Positions 33,303-40,811 of a stretch of DNA of 50,763 nt are shown here, in pieces (the first letter of the stretch is position 1; each line of letters begins with the position of its first letter). The stretch is taken from NCBI GenBank assembly GCA_017463405.1, contig JAFTPJ010000150.1, forward strand, positions 1-50,763, in the 5' to 3' direction. The position numbers and the translations under genes are program-made. Under the pieces are notes generated by a model, which made no database searches, had not been told where the DNA came from, and was given only the letters and a program-made list of their open reading frames with translations. Source of the DNA: Clostridia bacterium (lineage in GTDB: Bacteria; Bacillota; Clostridia; Oscillospirales; CAG-272).

Positions 33303-34427
33303 ATGAAAACGATTCGTATGATGATTAAGCCCGCATCGTCTCTTTGCGATATGCGGTGCAAATATTGCTTTTACGCGGACGTTGCCGATGCACGCGCAGT
33401 GCGTTCCTTTGGAATGATGTCCGACACAACGACGGACGCGATGCTGAAAAGCATCGCGTCCGAGCTGAACGTGGGCGATGCTGTGAGCTTTGCCTTTCAG
33501 GGCGGTGAGCCTACGCTCGCGGGTCTGGCGTTCTTTCGGCGTTTCGTCGAGAAAACAGAGACGTGGAAGGACGTCCGCGTGTCGTACGCCCTGCAAACCA
33601 ACGGTCTTCTGCTGGACGACGTATGGTGCGCGTTTTTGAAGGAGCACCGTTTTTTGGTAGGGCTTTCGCTGGATCTTTTGCCCGAGGCACACGACGGGGC
33701 AAGAGTGGACGCGCGCGGAGAAGGCACGTATCGGCGTGTTGTCGGGACGATGGAACAACTCCGTCGGTACGGCGTGGATTTCAACGTCCTTTGCACCTTG
33801 ACAAGCGACGTTGCCCGCCATCCGAAGCAGGTGTGGAATCAACTGGTGAAGCTGGAAATCGACTACGTGCAGTTCACACCGTGCCTCGGTGCGCTTGACG
33901 GGCAGTCGTCCTCTCCTTACGCGCTGACTCCACAGCGCTTTGCGTCGTTTTATACACAATTGTTCGGACTTTGGTATGCCGATTATCAAAAGGGGAAGCG
34001 CCGCAGTGTCAAGCTGTTTGACGATATCGTCAATCAGTTGGTGCTGGGAAGACCGACCGGCTGTGGAATGGACGGTGTTTGCCGCCCGCAGCTTGTGATC
34101 GAGGCGGACGGCAGTGCGTATCCTTGCGATTTTTACTGCTTGGATGAATATCGGATGGGGAATATCACCTCGGATTCGATCGAGACGCTGTTGCACTCCG
34201 ATGGGGCGAAAGCCTTTTTGTCTCGACCGCACACTGCGCCGCGTGCCTGTGCCTCTTGCCGCTTTGCGCGGTTTTGCGGCGGCAACTGCCGACGGATGCA
34301 AAGGGAGATTTGTGCGTCCGTCACCGACGAATCGTGCGGCTACAGCGCTTTTTTGGAGCAGTGCGGCAAGCCGCTTGCGCGGCTTGCGGAGCAGGTGAAA
34401 AGCACATACCTGCGCAATCAAAGATAA
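33303..34427 (+). CDS. Anaerobic sulfatase-maturating enzyme (radical SAM/SPASM)
   Basis: A 374-residue radical SAM enzyme that converts the active-site Cys or Ser of sulfatases to formylglycine without oxygen. The SAM cluster ligands are Cys15, Cys19 and Cys22 in CDMRCKYC, followed by FAFQGGEPTL. The C-terminal SPASM region binds two further clusters: CGMDGVC, AYPCDFYCLDEYRMGNI and CASCRFARFCGGNC. It is directly followed by a sulfatase with a CxPxR motif, its evident substrate. AAGGTGAT precedes the ATG with a longish spacer. Confidence 0.93.
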   Translation: MKTIRMMIKPASSLCDMRCKYCFYADVADARAVRSFGMMSDTTTDAMLKSIASELNVGDAVSFAFQGGEPTLAGLAFFRRFVEKTETWKDVRVSYALQTNGLLLDDVWCAFLKEHRFLVGLSLDLLPEAHDGARVDARGEGTYRRVVGTMEQLRRYGVDFNVLCTLTSDVARHPKQVWNQLVKLEIDYVQFTPCLGALDGQSSSPYALTPQRFASFYTQLFGLWYADYQKGKRRSVKLFDDIVNQLVLGRPTGCGMDGVCRPQLVIEADGSAYPCDFYCLDEYRMGNITSDSIETLLHSDGAKAFLSRPHTAPRACASCRFARFCGGNCRRMQREICASVTDESCGYSAFLEQCGKPLARLAEQVKSTYLRNQR

Positions 34428-34452
34428 TTCATAACATTCAGGAGGTTTTATT

Positions 34453-36039
34453 ATGGGAACGAACCCAAACAGACGCAACGTGCTCATGATCATGTGCGAT
34501 CAGCTACGTCCGGACTTTTTGGGAGCATACGGCTCGGATTTTATTCCTACTCCCAACATCGACGCTCTTGCGAGGGACGGTGTTGTATTTGACAACGCAA
34601 TTACGGCATCCACCGTTTGCGCACCCGCGCGGATGTCCTTTCTGACGGGACAGTTTGTGTCGGGACACGACGCATGGACCAACGGTATTCCTCTCAAGGA
34701 GGGCGTCGAATGCTTGCCGGAGCGCTTGAACGATGACGGATACATGACGGCGGCGGTTGGCTGCTATGAGCACTGGCCTGCCGAGAATCCGATGGGGTAT
34801 CAGTATCGCAAGCTGTTTTTGGGCGGCGAAGGTCCGTGCGATTATTCGGAATTTTTGCATGAAAAGCATCCGGAGGTAAAGGGCTGCTACCCGAATGATG
34901 GGGATCACCATTTTGCATATCCGGAGGAAGAGTTTTACGATCGCTGGAGTGCGGATTGCGCAATTGAATTTATTGAGAGCTATTCCAAAACGGGTAAGGC
35001 ACCCAACGGAGCGGCTCCAAAGGATGCGGATTCGCCCTTCTTCCTGTATTGCGGTTTCCTCTCGCCGCACGCGCCGCTGATTCCGCCGCGCGAGGTTTCG
35101 GGAACAGTGGATATTGATAAGCTGCCTCCCGTTTTGATGTTTGACCGTCCCGATGAGGACGTTCCGTCGGTGGAGCGCTACCGCCGCGCCTTTTTGAGTA
35201 CGCATGAGGAGCTGGTCGATCCGAGCACCACGCAAGAGCTTCGCCTTTACGAGCGTCTTTTGTACGGCGAGCTGATCGTGGAGGTCGATCAGCTGGTCGG
35301 ACGCGTCGTGCAGTCGCTGAAGGACAACGGCTTGTATGAGAATACCACCATCATTTTCACCTCCGATCACGGAAGCGTGGATCACGATTACGGCGTTGTT
35401 TCCAAGGGACCGTGGCCCTATCGCCCGCAGCTCTTTATCCCGATGATCATTGCCAACGATCCCCGTGCGGAGAAGGGAACGCGCTGTGACGCGCTTTGCG
35501 GAAATCTAGATATTGGCGCAACGGTGCTGGATATTGCCGATGATCACAAGGCATTTGGCGTAGCACGCTCGATGCTCGGACTTGCGGACGGAACGGTTGC
35601 GGAGCGCGAGGTCAACATGAGCGAGTTCTGCGACAGCTGTAAGACGCTGGTGGACAAGCGATATACCTTTACGTATTATCCGTTTACCGGAAGAACCTGT
35701 CTGTTCGATCGCGTCAACGATCCCGAGGAGCGGATCAATCTCGGCGGCAAGCCCGAGTACCTGGAGCTGGAGCGCAAATTCATGATGCATGTTGTGGATT
35801 TCATGGTGCTTGCCAAGGGCGTCCGCCTGGAGGCGCACGATCTTGTGCCCGACGTTACCGCAGGAATTGAGGAGAAGCATCCCAAGTTTTTGGACACCTT
35901 TGATATCGCGCATCCGCTGGCGTCGCGCGAGGAGGTCAAACGCTTGCGCTTGGCTGGACTGGACTACAATTACAATGAATTTTGTAAAACGCGCGAGATC
36001 AAATACGCGTACAGCTTGTATTTTGATGATGAGAAATAA
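34453..36039 (+). CDS. Sulfatase (Cys type), alkaline phosphatase superfamily
   Basis: A 528-residue sulfatase. The N-terminal metal site is LMIMCDQLRPDFLG. The modification motif TVCAPAR places the formylglycine precursor at Cys56 with Pro58 and Arg60, so it needs the upstream anSME. TSDHGSVDHDYGVVSKG supplies further metal and substrate residues. No signal peptide is visible, which suggests cytoplasmic desulfation of imported sugars. AGGAGG precedes the ATG, 25 bases after anSME. The substrate may be a sulfated sugar trimmed by the GH106-like/GH125 protein, as an inference from gene order; choline-sulfatase-like members are an alternative. Confidence 0.93.
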   Translation: MGTNPNRRNVLMIMCDQLRPDFLGAYGSDFIPTPNIDALARDGVVFDNAITASTVCAPARMSFLTGQFVSGHDAWTNGIPLKEGVECLPERLNDDGYMTAAVGCYEHWPAENPMGYQYRKLFLGGEGPCDYSEFLHEKHPEVKGCYPNDGDHHFAYPEEEFYDRWSADCAIEFIESYSKTGKAPNGAAPKDADSPFFLYCGFLSPHAPLIPPREVSGTVDIDKLPPVLMFDRPDEDVPSVERYRRAFLSTHEELVDPSTTQELRLYERLLYGELIVEVDQLVGRVVQSLKDNGLYENTTIIFTSDHGSVDHDYGVVSKGPWPYRPQLFIPMIIANDPRAEKGTRCDALCGNLDIGATVLDIADDHKAFGVARSMLGLADGTVAEREVNMSEFCDSCKTLVDKRYTFTYYPFTGRTCLFDRVNDPEERINLGGKPEYLELERKFMMHVVDFMVLAKGVRLEAHDLVPDVTAGIEEKHPKFLDTFDIAHPLASREEVKRLRLAGLDYNYNEFCKTREIKYAYSLYFDDEK

Positions 36040-36048
36040 ATGAAGAAT

Positions 36049-36085
36049 CCCCTTGCCCCGCATTGGCGGCAAGGGGGTTATGTCT
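36049..36085. terminator. Bidirectional terminator between sulfatase and araC
   Basis: CCCCTTGCC (36049-36057) pairs with GGCAAGGGG (36068-36076), followed by T-rich sequence on the right. It lies between convergent genes. Confidence 0.75.
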
Positions 36086-36889
36086 TTATTTATGCACCAT
36101 TCCACGGTATTCCGACGGAGTAAGTCCCGTAAATTCGCGGAAGGTCTCGCGGAAATAGGTGGTCGAGTTGAAGCCGCAGCGCTCGGCGATGCGATCGATG
36201 GATTGGTCGGTTCTGCGCAGCAGCTCGGCGGCGTTCTCCACGCGCAGCTCGTTGCGGTAGCGCACAGGGGTGGTGTCCAGCTGACTTTTGAAAATGTGAT
36301 AAAGACGCGATTCGCTGACACAGCAATGAGATGCCAGATCCTCGGTGCTGTAGTCACGATGCGCGTTCTGCTCAATGTACTCCAGCGCCACGGGAAGCAC
36401 AGGATTGTATTTGGTCGGTGCCTCGGGGCGAAGATAGGGGAGCACGTCGGCGTAAAAATCATAATATTTTCCCAGTGCACGGATCTTTTGCAGTCGCTCG
36501 TCTGTTGCAAACAACGAATAAATTTCGGCGATGCGGCGCTCGGTCTCGGGTGTGGAGAGCTCGGGGATGTGCGCCATCGCGTAGCTTTGTGCGTCGGTCG
36601 TGTCGGGACGGCGTGAGATGATCTCCATCGTGTAAAACTCCACATCGGGGGATCCGTTCCATACCGAGTGATAGCGAATGCCCTCGGGAATGTAAAAGAG
36701 ACTTCCGGGTCCCATGCGAATGCTTTTTCCGACCGACGTGAGCGTGACGCTTCCTTTGACGAGAAATCCGAAGCTGGAGTTGACACGTCCCGCACCTGCG
36801 TCGTAATAATGTGCGCGCGTGTAGTGCGTGTGTAGGAGTTTTAACTCCGTCATGCAGAGTTTTTTTGAGTATCCAAGCGTATTTTCCAT
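36086..36889 (-). CDS. AraC-family transcriptional regulator
   Basis: A 267-residue regulator with a cupin sensor (about 20-130: GFLVKGSVTLTSVGKSIRMG, LFYIPEGIRYHSV) and a double helix-turn-helix (about 165-262: TEDLASHCCVSESRLYHIF, IDRIAERCGFNSTTYFRETF). The ATG at 36889 has GGGGTGA upstream; a GTG at 36898 is the alternative. It is convergent to the sulfatase gene and divergent from a quinone oxidoreductase. The likely targets are its own promoter and one of the neighbouring operons. Confidence 0.9.
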   Translation of the reverse strand: MENTLGYSKKLCMTELKLLHTHYTRAHYYDAGAGRVNSSFGFLVKGSVTLTSVGKSIRMGPGSLFYIPEGIRYHSVWNGSPDVEFYTMEIISRRPDTTDAQSYAMAHIPELSTPETERRIAEIYSLFATDERLQKIRALGKYYDFYADVLPYLRPEAPTKYNPVLPVALEYIEQNAHRDYSTEDLASHCCVSESRLYHIFKSQLDTTPVRYRNELRVENAAELLRRTDQSIDRIAERCGFNSTTYFRETFREFTGLTPSEYRGMVHK

Positions 36890-36931
36890 CGTATTCACCC
36901 CAAAAACAGCAGAATTGTTATGTTAATTGAC

Positions 36932-36971
36932 AGTATAGCATATTTACGCCGTGTTGTCAATATGGTATAAT
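36932..36971. promoter_or_regulatory. Interlocked divergent promoters of araC and the quinone oxidoreductase gene
   Basis: Minus strand: TTGACA (36955-36960) and TATACT (36932-36937), 17-base spacer, for araC. Plus strand: TTTACG (36943-36948) and TATAAT (36966-36971), 17-base spacer, for the oxidoreductase. The two overlap, so RNA polymerase could occupy only one at a time. ATTGACA and TGTCAAT (36927-36933 and 36955-36961) also form an inverted repeat. Confidence 0.7.
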
Positions 36972-37023
36972 CTTATTGATGGAAAAATATTTCCACGATT
37001 GTGGAAGGAAAGAGGTAACAAAA

Positions 37024-38007
37024 ATGAAGGCAATTTTGGTTCAGCCCGATAAGGCTTTGACTTGGAGTGACGTTCCCAATCCCGTCGTTGGCGACGAGGA
37101 CGTTTTGGTAGAAATTCATTGCGCGGCACTCAACCGCGCCGACCTGATGCAGCGCGACGGCGATTATCCGCCTCCTGCGGGATGCCCCGAATGGATGGGA
37201 CTGGAGATCGCGGGCGTGATCGTCGAGATGGGTAAGATCGCGGCTGAAAAATCGAATTACAAGCTTGGTGACGAGGTCTGCGCACTGCTTGGCGGTGGCG
37301 GATACGCCGAGTACGTCAATGTCAAATACGATATGCTGATGCCCGTTCCGAAGGGACGCAGTCTCGTGGAAGCATCGGCAATGCCCGAGGCATATGCGAC
37401 CGCATATCTCAATCTCTTCATCGAGGGGAAGGCAAAGGCGGGCGATACGCTCCTGATGCACGCGGGGGCGAGCGGACTGGCATCCGTTGTCATCCCGATG
37501 GCAAAGGCGTTTGGTCTGCGTGTCATCACCACCGTTCTCTCGGATGAGATCGCCGAGAAGATCAAGCCCCTGGGCGCGGATCTTGTGGTTAATACAAAGA
37601 AGGAAAACATCGCTGACGTGCTCAAGGCACAATTGGAGGCAGGAACACCCGTGGACATTACCATCGACTGTCTGGGCGGTAGCTTCATGGGCGGATGTCT
37701 GCCGTATCTGGCACACGGTGCTCGTTGGATCATGATCGCGGCATTGGCAGGTCAGATCACCGAGATCGACCTGAAGAATATCTACGTCCGCAACGTGCGT
37801 ATCATCGGAAGCACGCTACGCTCCCGTACACCTGCGTTCAAGGCGGAGTTGCTTGCAAAGCTGGTCGAGGACGTATGGCCGAAGGTTGAGGCGGGCATGA
37901 TGAAGCCTTCCATTTATAAAGTTCTGCCGATAGAGGAGGCAGAGGCGGCGCACGCGATTCTGCAACGCGGTGAGAACGTCGGCAAGGTCGTTCTGACAGT
38001 AAAATAA
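37024..38007 (+). CDS. NAD(P)H-quinone oxidoreductase-like MDR protein
   Basis: A 327-residue medium-chain dehydrogenase/reductase of the zinc-free quinone oxidoreductase (PIG3/TP53I3) type. AALNRADLMQRDGDYPPPAG and GLEIAGVIVEMG are the family signatures, and HAGASGLASVVIPMAKAFG is the NADPH-binding region. Such enzymes reduce quinones or enones with NADPH. AAAGAGGTAA precedes the ATG at 37024. It is a single gene between interlocked promoters and a strong terminator, possibly controlled by the divergent AraC protein. Confidence 0.9.
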   Translation: MKAILVQPDKALTWSDVPNPVVGDEDVLVEIHCAALNRADLMQRDGDYPPPAGCPEWMGLEIAGVIVEMGKIAAEKSNYKLGDEVCALLGGGGYAEYVNVKYDMLMPVPKGRSLVEASAMPEAYATAYLNLFIEGKAKAGDTLLMHAGASGLASVVIPMAKAFGLRVITTVLSDEIAEKIKPLGADLVVNTKKENIADVLKAQLEAGTPVDITIDCLGGSFMGGCLPYLAHGARWIMIAALAGQITEIDLKNIYVRNVRIIGSTLRSRTPAFKAELLAKLVEDVWPKVEAGMMKPSIYKVLPIEEAEAAHAILQRGENVGKVVLTVK

Positions 38008-38084
38008 ACGAAATACTGGGATCACGTTTATGAGGTAGGCTCCTTTAGAGTTTCCATCCGAAGAAGTACTGATTTATTCAAATT

Positions 38085-38136
38085 CACCTCATCCGTCATA
38101 TACCGCAATCGGCAAGTGACGGATGAGGTGTTTTTT
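38085..38136 (+). terminator. Strong terminator after the quinone oxidoreductase gene
   Basis: CACCTCATCCGTCA (38085-38098) is perfectly complementary to TGACGGATGAGGTG (38117-38130), followed by six T (38131-38136). Confidence 0.88.
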
Positions 38137-38196
38137 ATCATTTCATCAGTGCTTCCCCGAGAGGGGAGCTGGCAACGAATCGTACGTTCGGTTGAC

Positions 38197-38946
38197 TTAT
38201 CCGTTCTTTCCTGCTTTCTTCGATAGTTTGATTAACTCATAGCATTTATTTGCGGAGGATATGGTGATGACGTCTCCGACAGCAAGACTGTTATAGGTGG
38301 CAAGCTCCTCCGAAATGATGCAGGAGCAGTCCTCTGTTCCCTCATCAAATACGGCGCCGCTTGTGATGGAGGTGATTCCGCTTGCAAAATCGGTCATCGC
38401 GCTGTCACTGCTGTATCCGATGAACGTAAAATCACCGGTTCGCATACCACCTATCATGCCTCCGGGGAACCCCTCGGAGGCACTATCATCCTCTAATGAC
38501 CCATCAAGCGCACCTTCTGTATCCGCATCGTTCCCACCTTCGGACTCTGTGCTGACGGGAACAAAAGCATCGGAGCCGTTAAAATATGCCGTTAATGTAT
38601 AGTAAAAATCCCGCACCGAGGACGCTTCGGCATCAATACAATATTCCTCAAGCGTCAGTGAGGATGCCGATCCCATCCTATCGGTGAATTGATCTTTGTC
38701 AAATGTCCCCATCGGGCTTTCCGCCCATGTTTTCCATGATACCGTTCATCATAGATTGCCTGTCGTACGATAGGTTGCTGTGACGGATAATCCCGCCAGT
38801 GTGCTTTTCTTGGCGTTTTCAGCGGCTTGTCGGATGGATAGACCGATGCATGCGGAAACCGCAATGACCAGGGTAATGAGTCCGATTAAAATGCTCCTGC
38901 CCACAGAACGGGTGATGCATTTGAAGGCATTTTTCACAATGTACAT
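38197..38946 (-). pseudogene. Broken ABC transporter permease (MacB/FtsX type), N-terminal part only
   Basis: The gene starts well (MYIVKNAFKCITRSVGRS, then a transmembrane helix, RBS GAAAGGA) but the frame reaches TGA at 38749-38751. The expected continuation, LSYDRQSMMNGIMENMGG, is in a second frame for about 60-70 bases, and near 38712 the original frame resumes (DKDQFTDRMG, then the periplasmic domain) up to a stop at 38197. Two compensating frameshifts thus interrupt it. The C-terminal transmembrane helices and most of the domain are also absent, since it ends after VGDVITISSANKCYEL. No ATPase gene is adjacent. Non-functional. Confidence 0.82.
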
Positions 38947-39047
38947 AAAGTGGGTCCTTTCACGTCGTTTTTTCTCATAATACTCCTGCTGTCTAAAGAC
39001 TCACCAAAGAAAAACATGAACAAGCCGTGAATTTTTGGAAAAATAAG

Positions 39048-39078
39048 AAAGGTGCTGCGTCATTTGCGCAGCACCTTT
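39048..39078 (-). terminator. Terminator of the araC gene at 39081-39926
   Basis: AAAGGTGCTGCG (39048-39059) pairs perfectly with CGCAGCACCTTT (39067-39078). On the - strand the hairpin is followed by TTCTTATTTTT, so it serves the regulator gene that ends at 39081. Confidence 0.82.
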
Positions 39079-39080
39079 GC

Positions 39081-39926
39081 TCAATGCGAACGGTACTTGT
39101 ATTCTGCGGGCGTCATGCCCGTGTGCTTTTTGAAAAAAGCGGAAAGGTAGGCAGGAGAGGAGAAGTGCATCCGCTCGGCAATTTCCACATTTGTGTATCC
39201 CTCGTCCAACAATCGCTGAATTTCCTTGATTCGTATCCGCGCAAAGTAGGAAATTGCCCCCTCGCCTGCATATACGTGAAACAGCTTTTTGATATAGCTT
39301 TGGCTGATATGGTGAAGCTGCGAAAGCTGTTCCAGGGTGAGATTTTCAGTTGCATATTGGTACATCGTACGAACGATGTTACGGTATTCCACGGCTCCTG
39401 CGCTTCTTGAGAGTGCTTCCTCAGTGGGCTCACTTTGCAAAAGCCGGAGGAAAAATGCCTCCAGACGGGAGATGCCGATGCAAGCGTCGGCGCGCAGACG
39501 TTCTGCAGACTCACCGCCGAGATCATCTTCTTTTTTCTGCCGATATACAAACGGGTAGAAAAGCCGAAAGGCGCAGAGGTATTCCTCCAGCATTTCTGCC
39601 GATAGCGTAAAAATTCCGCTTCCGAGCGAGGAGGGAAGCCTGCCCTCGTGCGCAAAACTTATGATCAGCACGTGCGGATCGGTCCCGCCTGCGCTTTTGA
39701 TGCGGTGAAATTCATTTGGCGCGTGGCAAATCATCTGTCCGCTCCCGAGCAGATAGGTGCGCCCGTCCTCAACAATTTCCACCTGCCCCGACAGCACCGT
39801 GACGACTTCCCAAAAATCATGACTCTCTCCCGAAAATGCGAAGCGGCTGTTCCAGTGAACGTCAAATGCCGAATAAAAGCCCTTGATCCGAAAATCGATT
39901 CCCGGGTTGAAAAGAGGATATTTCAT
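39081..39926 (-). CDS. AraC-family transcriptional regulator
   Basis: A 281-residue regulator with an N-terminal cupin domain (about 20-110: FWEVVTVLSGQVEIVEDGRTYLL, MICHAPNEFHRI) and a C-terminal double helix-turn-helix (about 180-280: LEQLSQLHHISQSYIKKLFHVY and NVEIAERMHFSSPAYLSAFF). The likely target would have been divergent at 40.0-40.5 kb, where only gene remnants survive, or the broken transporter at 38.2 kb; it may now be an orphan regulator. Confidence 0.9.
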   Translation of the reverse strand: MKYPLFNPGIDFRIKGFYSAFDVHWNSRFAFSGESHDFWEVVTVLSGQVEIVEDGRTYLLGSGQMICHAPNEFHRIKSAGGTDPHVLIISFAHEGRLPSSLGSGIFTLSAEMLEEYLCAFRLFYPFVYRQKKEDDLGGESAERLRADACIGISRLEAFFLRLLQSEPTEEALSRSAGAVEYRNIVRTMYQYATENLTLEQLSQLHHISQSYIKKLFHVYAGEGAISYFARIRIKEIQRLLDEGYTNVEIAERMHFSSPAYLSAFFKKHTGMTPAEYKYRSH

Positions 39927-39983
39927 AGGTCAAATCACTCCAAATCAGTATCCTAATTTATAATAACAGTGTTTTTTTAGTGA

Positions 39984-40012
39984 TTTACTGCTTAAAACAG
40001 ATAATATATAAT
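39984..40012 (+). promoter_or_regulatory. Promoter reading towards the gene remnants at 40.1-40.5 kb
   Basis: TTTACT (39984-39989) and TATAAT (40007-40012) with a 17-base spacer. The rest of the 350-base gap 39927-40276 holds a small hairpin GGTTGA/TCAACC (40029-40044) and a possible short remnant (40135-40236), nothing else recognised. Confidence 0.6.
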
Positions 40013-40134
40013 AATGGTAACACATGGAGGTTGATTTGTCAACCCCAAAAATAAAAAATCAAAGAAGATCATGCTACGGTTATTTAAAGAAAGAAAAGAT
40101 CCCGCGTCAGAATCGTAAATGAATATCGGGGAAG

Positions 40135-40236
40135 GTGAAGCGTTTGGAATTGGTGGCACAGATTGTCGGATACGTTGCGGGTGTGATTTTTTGTTCCGCT
40201 ATCTGCAAAAATATGCAGGCGTATCATCGGCTTTAA
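40135..40236 (+). other. Possible remnant of a small membrane-protein gene
   Basis: A 33-codon frame from GTG reads like the start of an integral membrane protein (KRLELVAQIVGYVAGVIFCS) and stops at TAA 40234-40236. It loosely recalls the first helix of YgjV-like proteins. The ribosome site GGGGA lies too close to the GTG. It may be a fragment rather than a gene. Confidence 0.25.
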
Positions 40237-40276
40237 TTTTACGTCCCGTATTCGCATGTAAAGGAGGATTTTCCAT

Positions 40277-40537
40277 ATGTCCGAAAAGGTCATTCTTGTG
40301 TTGGTGGACGGTATGATGCAATGCGGCAATCCGTTTGCAAAGGAGCTGATATCAAAATCCGCGTACACGCTGAACGCGCGCACCGTGTTGTCATCGGTCA
40401 CACTACCGTGCCATATGTCGCTGTTCCACTGCGTCGATCCCGATCGCCACGGCATTCTTTCCAATACCTACATGCCACAGGTGCGTTCCATCGACCTCCC
40501 GCCCGTGAAGGAATGGGAAGGAAAACCGATTGTATAA
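40277..40537 (+). pseudogene. N-terminal fragment of a nucleotide pyrophosphatase/phosphodiesterase-like gene
   Basis: An 86-codon frame with an excellent ribosome site (AAAGGAGG). It carries the first metal site and nucleophile region of the alkaline-phosphatase superfamily: VILVLVDGM, SSVTLPCHMSLFH, DRHGILSNTY. Full-length proteins have about 270 or more residues; here the frame stops just after QVRSIDLPP with an unrelated-looking tail. A terminator follows 6 bases later. Deletion of the rest of the gene is the simplest explanation. Confidence 0.78.
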
Positions 40538-40542
40538 AGAAC

Positions 40543-40576
40543 AAAAGGTGTTGTTTTTACGGACAGCACCTTTTTT
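40543..40576 (+). terminator. Terminator after the phosphodiesterase fragment
   Basis: AAAAGGTGTTGT (40543-40554) pairs with ACAGCACCTTTT (40563-40574), one G-U pair, followed by further T. Confidence 0.8.
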
Positions 40577-40595
40577 GAAAATTTATTCTGGAATG

Positions 40596-40624
40596 TTGAC
40601 ATTTGGAAAGAAATGTGGTACAAT
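40596..40624 (+). promoter_or_regulatory. Promoter of the structured leader and BspA-like lipoprotein
   Basis: TTGACA (40596-40601) and TACAAT (40619-40624) with a 17-base spacer. Transcription would start near 40631, which is exactly the first base of the long paired structure described next. Confidence 0.8.
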
Positions 40625-40630
40625 AAAAGA

Positions 40631-40736
40631 GCCAAACAAAATTCAATAAGTACCAATGGGATACGCATTTTTAGTTTCGATAAAAATGCATATGCCTGTT
40701 TTTCCGTATTCCGTTGGAAAATGAATTTTGTTTGGC
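40631..40736 (+). ncRNA. 106-nt strongly folded leader RNA (candidate riboswitch or small RNA)
   Basis: Three helices stack into one long structure. P1: GCCAAACAAAATTCA (40631-40645) with TGAATTTTGTTTGGC (40722-40736), 15 perfect pairs. P2: CCAATGGGATAC (40653-40664) with GTATTCCGTTGG (40706-40717), 12 pairs including two G-U. P3: GCATTTTTA (40665-40673) with TAAAAATGC (40681-40689), 9 pairs, loop GTTTCGA. Unpaired parts are 40646-40652, 40718-40721 and a 16-base bulge at 40690-40705. It starts at the predicted transcription start and is followed by an intrinsic terminator (40761-40796). No class of RNA that I know matches it. It contains no reading frame of note. Confidence 0.6.
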
Positions 40737-40760
40737 GACAATTGAGGCTGTGCGTTTTTT

Positions 40761-40796
40761 GTGCGTATGACTTCGGTTGTATGCACTTTTTATTTT
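40761..40796 (+). terminator. Intrinsic terminator inside the leader, just before the lipoprotein ribosome site
   Basis: GTGCGTATGAC (40761-40771) pairs with GTTGTATGCAC (40776-40786) around a C(TTCG)G tetraloop, followed by TTTTTATTTT (40787-40796). The ribosome site AAGGAG begins at the very next base. A terminator here would block the downstream gene unless relieved, the arrangement of transcription attenuation. Confidence 0.75.
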
Positions 40797-40811
40797 AAGG
40801 AGAAAAAAGAA

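Noticed and set aside
40631-40736. Integron attC site or retron msr/msd-like RNA
   Set aside because: The arms start GCCAAAC and end GTTTGGC, which miss the attC R-box consensus at a key base. No integrase or reverse transcriptase gene is present in the window.
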